Made by a program: the position numbers and the translations under genes. A stretch of 64,000 nucleotides of DNA from the NCBI GenBank assembly GCA_050015095.1, contig JBEKCC010000001.1, positions 620,001-684,000 of the forward strand, read 5' to 3'. Positions within the stretch are counted from its first letter, which is position 1. Each line of letters opens with the position of its first letter. Below, in pieces: positions 61,052 through 64,000 of the stretch. The stretch comes from MVRE01 sp015660965 (GTDB lineage Archaea > Halobacteriota > Methanomicrobia > Methanomicrobiales > Methanospirillaceae). The notes below the pieces were generated by a model, which was not told the origin of the DNA, made no database searches, and saw only the letters and a program-made list of their open reading frames with translations.

Positions 61052-62053
61052 ATGGGTGTTGCACTAAGGGATATTGTACTAGACTATAAATCACCAATTA
61101 ACTGGGATTCTGTCTCTGGAGTGGCAGCTATAGATGCAAATAATGCATTGTACCAATTTCTTACAATTATTAGGCAACCAGATGGAACCCCACTAATGGA
61201 TCGACGTGGGAGGGTCACATCCCACCTATCAGGTATCCTTTTCCGTATGGCAAATTTTATGGAAAAAGGGATTAAACCTATTTTCGTCTTTGATGGTAAA
61301 CCTCCAGATCTTAAAAAAACAACTATAGATGAACGACGGAAAATCCGTGATGTAGCTGATGAGCGATGGAAGGAAGCGCTAGCACGAGGGGATGAACAAG
61401 AAGCATACCGGCAGGCGCGTTCAGCTACTCGCCTCGATGAAGAGGTAATCCGAACTTCCCAAGAACTCCTTCATTTAATGGGAATTCCCTGTATTCAAGC
61501 ACAAGGTGAGGGGGAAGCGCAGGCAGCCCATATGGCTGTAAAAGGAGAAGTAAGATATGTTGTTTCACAGGATTATGATACACTCCTTTTTGGTGCACCG
61601 ACCCTTATCCGTAATCTTACAGTTAGTGGAAAACGGAAGATACGAGGAAGAACTGTAACTGTGAATCCAGAACGAATTATTCTTAATGATCTACTCAATG
61701 GATTGCATCTTTCCCGCGAACAATTGATCGAAATCGGTATACTGGTTGGTACAGATTTCAATGAAGGAATAATGGGTATTGGTGCAAAGACCGCTCTTAA
61801 GATTGTTCAAAAAGGTGAATTTTATCAAAAAATTAAGGAAAAAACGCCCGAATTTGACCCTGAACCTATCCGCGAACTCTTCCTTCACCCATCTGTAACA
61901 GACTCATATGATCTCACACCGGGACATTTGGATGCAGAGGGAGTCATTAAGTTCCTCTGCGGAGGATATGACTTTTCTGAAGAGAGAGTAAGAAAGGCGC
62001 TAGAAGGTTTCACAACAAAGATTGGACAACGTACACTCGAAAGTTGGTTTTAA
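61052..62053 (+). CDS. fen: Flap endonuclease 1
   Basis: Removes 5' flaps during Okazaki fragment maturation and repair. The protein is 333 residues. The N domain contains AIDANNALYQFLT and FVFDGKPPDLKK. The I domain has QAQGEGEAQAA and SQDYDTLLFG with the metal-binding acids, followed by LVGTDFNEGIMGIGAKTALKIV (helix-hairpin-helix). The C-terminus ends in a PCNA-binding box (QRTLESWF), so interaction with the sliding clamp is expected. Confidence 0.97.
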   Translation: MGVALRDIVLDYKSPINWDSVSGVAAIDANNALYQFLTIIRQPDGTPLMDRRGRVTSHLSGILFRMANFMEKGIKPIFVFDGKPPDLKKTTIDERRKIRDVADERWKEALARGDEQEAYRQARSATRLDEEVIRTSQELLHLMGIPCIQAQGEGEAQAAHMAVKGEVRYVVSQDYDTLLFGAPTLIRNLTVSGKRKIRGRTVTVNPERIILNDLLNGLHLSREQLIEIGILVGTDFNEGIMGIGAKTALKIVQKGEFYQKIKEKTPEFDPEPIRELFLHPSVTDSYDLTPGHLDAEGVIKFLCGGYDFSEERVRKALEGFTTKIGQRTLESWF

Positions 62054-62090
62054 TATTCATTCAAACACAAAAATCTGACGAAAAAGAAAG

Positions 62091-62102
62091 CGTATAAAAG
62101 TG
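62091..62102 (+). promoter_or_regulatory. Possible TATA box upstream of the YcaO gene
   Basis: GCGTATAAAAGT resembles an archaeal BRE/TATA element within the 147-bp gap. A second candidate (CTTATACAA) lies near 62150. Either could serve the YcaO-TfuA operon, and they cannot be told apart by eye. Confidence 0.3.
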
Positions 62103-62200
62103 CTCGAGATACATTGTTAACTGTGATTTAGCGTCAAAATTTTTTCAAACTTATACAACCTATCTCTCAAAAATTTACTCTATAAAATCTGGTGACTCAT

Positions 62201-63406
62201 ATGCAACTCAAATCCAGTAAAAAAACATATTATAATGACACACAGCGAGCTGCACCGCCAGAGGAGACGCTTGCACGGATCGAACCGAAAGTTCCGGCAG
62301 CTGGTATTACACGAGTTGCTGATATTACCAACCTCGATCGAATCGGTATACCTGTCTTTTCGTGTATCAGACCAACTGCAGAGGGTGGTGCGATTACAGT
62401 CTATAATGGAAAGGGGGCGACGGTGGAGGAATCACGGATCTCTGCTATTATGGAAGGGATCGAACGATATTGCTCTGAGGTTCACAATCGCAGAGTTGAA
62501 CTCGGTTATTTCCATGAGCTTTTTGGTAGAGGGCGAGTGATTGAACCAAAAGATCTAATTCTCCCATTAGAGGCTGATCAGAATCAGCTTCTCCCGTGGT
62601 ATGAAGGATTCGATATTGTAAATGATGAGCCTATTCTTGTCCCAGCTCATGCAGTTTTTCATCCATTGCCCCCCAAATATCGTCCACTCTTTCGAACAAA
62701 TACTAACGGTCTTGCATCAGGAAACACATTTGAGGAGGCGATCTTTCACGCGCTAGCTGAAGTCATTGAACGTGACGCGTGGTCATTAGTCGAAACATCC
62801 AGAATCACTGGCCCTAAAGTAGAGAACATTGTCGATCCTTTAATTAATGAAATGCAGAAGAAATTTGTCGATGCACAAGTCGATGTCACAATACTTGACA
62901 TAACATCAGACATCGGCATACCAACAATGGCAGCGGTTGCTGATGATGTTCTCCTTAAAGATCCAATGTTATTGACCGTTGGTATGGGTTCGCATACAAG
63001 TGCAAGAATTGCAGTAATGAGAGCACTAACCGAAGTCGCACAAAGTCGCCTTACCCAGATACATGGTGCACGAGAAGATACCACTGTTGCATTGTTGCGA
63101 AAGAAAATTGGATACGACCGTGCCAAACGATTGAATGCCTACTGGTTCAAAGACAACGGTACTGTAGACTATAGCACTATTCGCTCGTATGATAGCGATG
63201 ATTTCTTGAAAGATATCCACTTGATGATTGATGCCCTAAATAAAAAGGGTCTAGACCGCGTTATTGTCGTCGATTTAGCACGAGATGAGATAGGGATTCC
63301 TGTCGTTCGGGTGGTTGTTCCAGGACTCGAATCATTTGCAATGGATTCTGAGCGGCGAGGGGAGAGAGTGAAGCATGCACAGGATCACCGTTTTTCTAGG
63401 ACCTAG
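62201..63406 (+). CDS. YcaO-related McrA-glycine thioamidation protein
   Basis: A 401-residue YcaO enzyme, an ATP-dependent cyclodehydratase-type fold. In methanogens YcaO with TfuA converts a glycine of the methyl-coenzyme M reductase alpha subunit to thioglycine. The ATP-binding YcaO segments are seen in SRISAIMEGIERYCSEVHNRR near 78-98, NGLASGNTFEEAIFHALAEVIERDAWS near 166-192 and the late ARIAVMRALTEVAQSRLTQIHGAR. ATG 62201, with GGTGA 5 nt upstream, is preferred to GTG 62192. TfuA overlaps its end by 32 nt. Confidence 0.92.
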   Translation: MQLKSSKKTYYNDTQRAAPPEETLARIEPKVPAAGITRVADITNLDRIGIPVFSCIRPTAEGGAITVYNGKGATVEESRISAIMEGIERYCSEVHNRRVELGYFHELFGRGRVIEPKDLILPLEADQNQLLPWYEGFDIVNDEPILVPAHAVFHPLPPKYRPLFRTNTNGLASGNTFEEAIFHALAEVIERDAWSLVETSRITGPKVENIVDPLINEMQKKFVDAQVDVTILDITSDIGIPTMAAVADDVLLKDPMLLTVGMGSHTSARIAVMRALTEVAQSRLTQIHGAREDTTVALLRKKIGYDRAKRLNAYWFKDNGTVDYSTIRSYDSDDFLKDIHLMIDALNKKGLDRVIVVDLARDEIGIPVVRVVVPGLESFAMDSERRGERVKHAQDHRFSRT

Positions 63407-64000
63407 TCTCGACAGAGAAACAGCAGAAGGTATCCTCACAGCTACTTATCTTCCACCCGCGAAACGTGGCGACCTGCTTGCTGCAGTCGACAGTGGTTCT
63501 ACGATCATTTGTCTAATCGACGGGGTGTTTCACCAAGAGTCTGCGGTTGCCCATCGGGAGATCCTTCATGCATTAAAAAAGAGGATACAAGTAATAGGTT
63601 CATCGAGTATGGGAGCCTTGCGGGCTGCTGAAATGGATACATTTGGTATGGTGGGTATTGGAGAGATTTACCGGATGTATAAGAATGGTGAACTTGAATC
63701 TGATGATGAGGTGGCATTGATTTTCGATCCAGTCGCTTTCACCGCGCTATCTGAACCACTTATTAATATCCGCTGCACGCTGAAAAGAGCAAAAGAAAAA
63801 GGAATTATCAACCAATCGGCACACGACACGCTTTTAAAAGCAGCTCGCTCTATATTTTATCCGCAACGGACTTATACCCGAATTTGTTCTGTAGCAGGTG
63901 AGTTATTGGATGCCCAGACGCGCAAAGAGTTCCTATCTTGGTTGAATGTTGGACAGTGCGATCAGAAAAGAGATGATGCGATTGCTGCCTTGAAATATAT
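63375..64000 (+). CDS. TfuA-related McrA-glycine thioamidation protein (partial)
   Basis: The frame is open from ATG 63375 to the window end (208 codons, C-terminus missing). The TfuA core is visible: ITVFLGPSLDRETA at the start, then ICLIDGVFHQESAVAHREILHALKKRIQVIGSSSMGALRAAEM with the conserved Ser-Met-Gly-Ala-Leu-Arg. TfuA is thought to deliver sulfur to the YcaO-activated amide. It overlaps the YcaO gene by 32 nt, confirming the pair. Confidence 0.92.
   Translation, partial: MHRITVFLGPSLDRETAEGILTATYLPPAKRGDLLAAVDSGSTIICLIDGVFHQESAVAHREILHALKKRIQVIGSSSMGALRAAEMDTFGMVGIGEIYRMYKNGELESDDEVALIFDPVAFTALSEPLINIRCTLKRAKEKGIINQSAHDTLLKAARSIFYPQRTYTRICSVAGELLDAQTRKEFLSWLNVGQCDQKRDDAIAALKY

Noticed and set aside
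1..64000. CRISPR array
   Set aside because: No regularly spaced short direct repeats were seen. The only repeats are the in-frame modules of the PKD protein and the HEAT and TIG protein repeats.

Overview
The window is a 64 kb chromosomal piece of a methanogenic euryarchaeon, most likely of the order Methanomicrobiales. The evidence is a YcaO/TfuA pair of the kind that installs thioglycine in methyl-coenzyme M reductase, the methanogen-restricted DUF1890/DUF1894 pair, archaeal lipid genes (egsA, geranylgeranyl reductase with its ferredoxin), an HMf-type histone, archaeal replication proteins (PriS, GINS51, RPA, RadA, FEN1), diphthamide synthesis, FprA and type IV pilin-like surface proteins. 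Genes are dense, many start on GTG or TTG, and 1-4 nt ATGA-type overlaps are common. Nothing that looks like an active transposase, a CRISPR array or an rRNA gene was seen. There is one tRNA, tRNA-Thr(CGU).

Layout. 1-5.9 kb: partial zinc-ribbon protein, proS with SpoIIM-like and DUF63 membrane proteins, egsA-UPF0179, an ADP-ribosylglycohydrolase and UPF0058. 5.9-12.6 kb: an information-processing run, elp3-priS-GINS51-rpl44e-rps27e-aIF2alpha-nop10-PAC2-EndoQ-like. 12.7-15.3 kb: ferredoxin-geranylgeranyl reductase, rnhB, DUF3467 and tRNA-Thr. 15.4-23.1 kb: a visibly more GC-rich block with an Rsm22-like methyltransferase and three pilin-type surface proteins carrying TIG, PKD and lectin-like modules. 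23.3-26.5 kb: radical SAM-uppS, a protein of unknown function and a divergent second cis-prenyltransferase. 26.7-32.4 kb: two RecA/KaiC-like proteins (one fused to a small GTPase), dphB, DUF357, a flippase-like protein, DUF151, hisE and a NusA-like KH protein. 32.9-35.7 kb: leuC-leuD-leuB (or the coenzyme B aks equivalents). 35.9-42 kb: a PAS protein, an orphan, a nitrogenase-like H/D/K trio, FprA and rubredoxin. 42-45.3 kb: a decayed stretch with an AAA ATPase pseudogene, TspO, a TIG lipoprotein, a PKD relic and an orphan. 45.3-51.7 kb: a membrane protein, 2-oxoacid:ferredoxin oxidoreductase, a HEAT-repeat protein, a response regulator, DUF1894/DUF1890 and cutA. 51.8-57.9 kb: dapL-lysA-RPA, radA-phosphoglycolate phosphatase, a PRC-barrel protein and a histone. 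57.9-64 kb: an HTH-CBS regulator, a NOG1 GTPase, a presenilin-type protease, a small membrane protein, fen and YcaO-TfuA (cut by the window end).

The strongest candidate for an undescribed system is the nitrogenase-like trio at 37387-40325. It has one NifH-like reductase and two different, short NifD/NifK-type proteins, each keeping the three cysteines that sit at P-cluster ligand positions in nitrogenase. It has two component-1 genes where the coenzyme F430 enzyme (CfbCD) has one, and no other nif genes are nearby. Other points of interest are a cis-prenyltransferase homologue that has lost its catalytic residues beside an intact uppS, a RecA-like/GTPase fusion with a degenerate Walker A, pilin-like proteins with a shared head and different adhesive tails, and four gene relics in intergenic DNA (AAA ATPase, PKD protein, peroxiredoxin and an IS-like inverted repeat).
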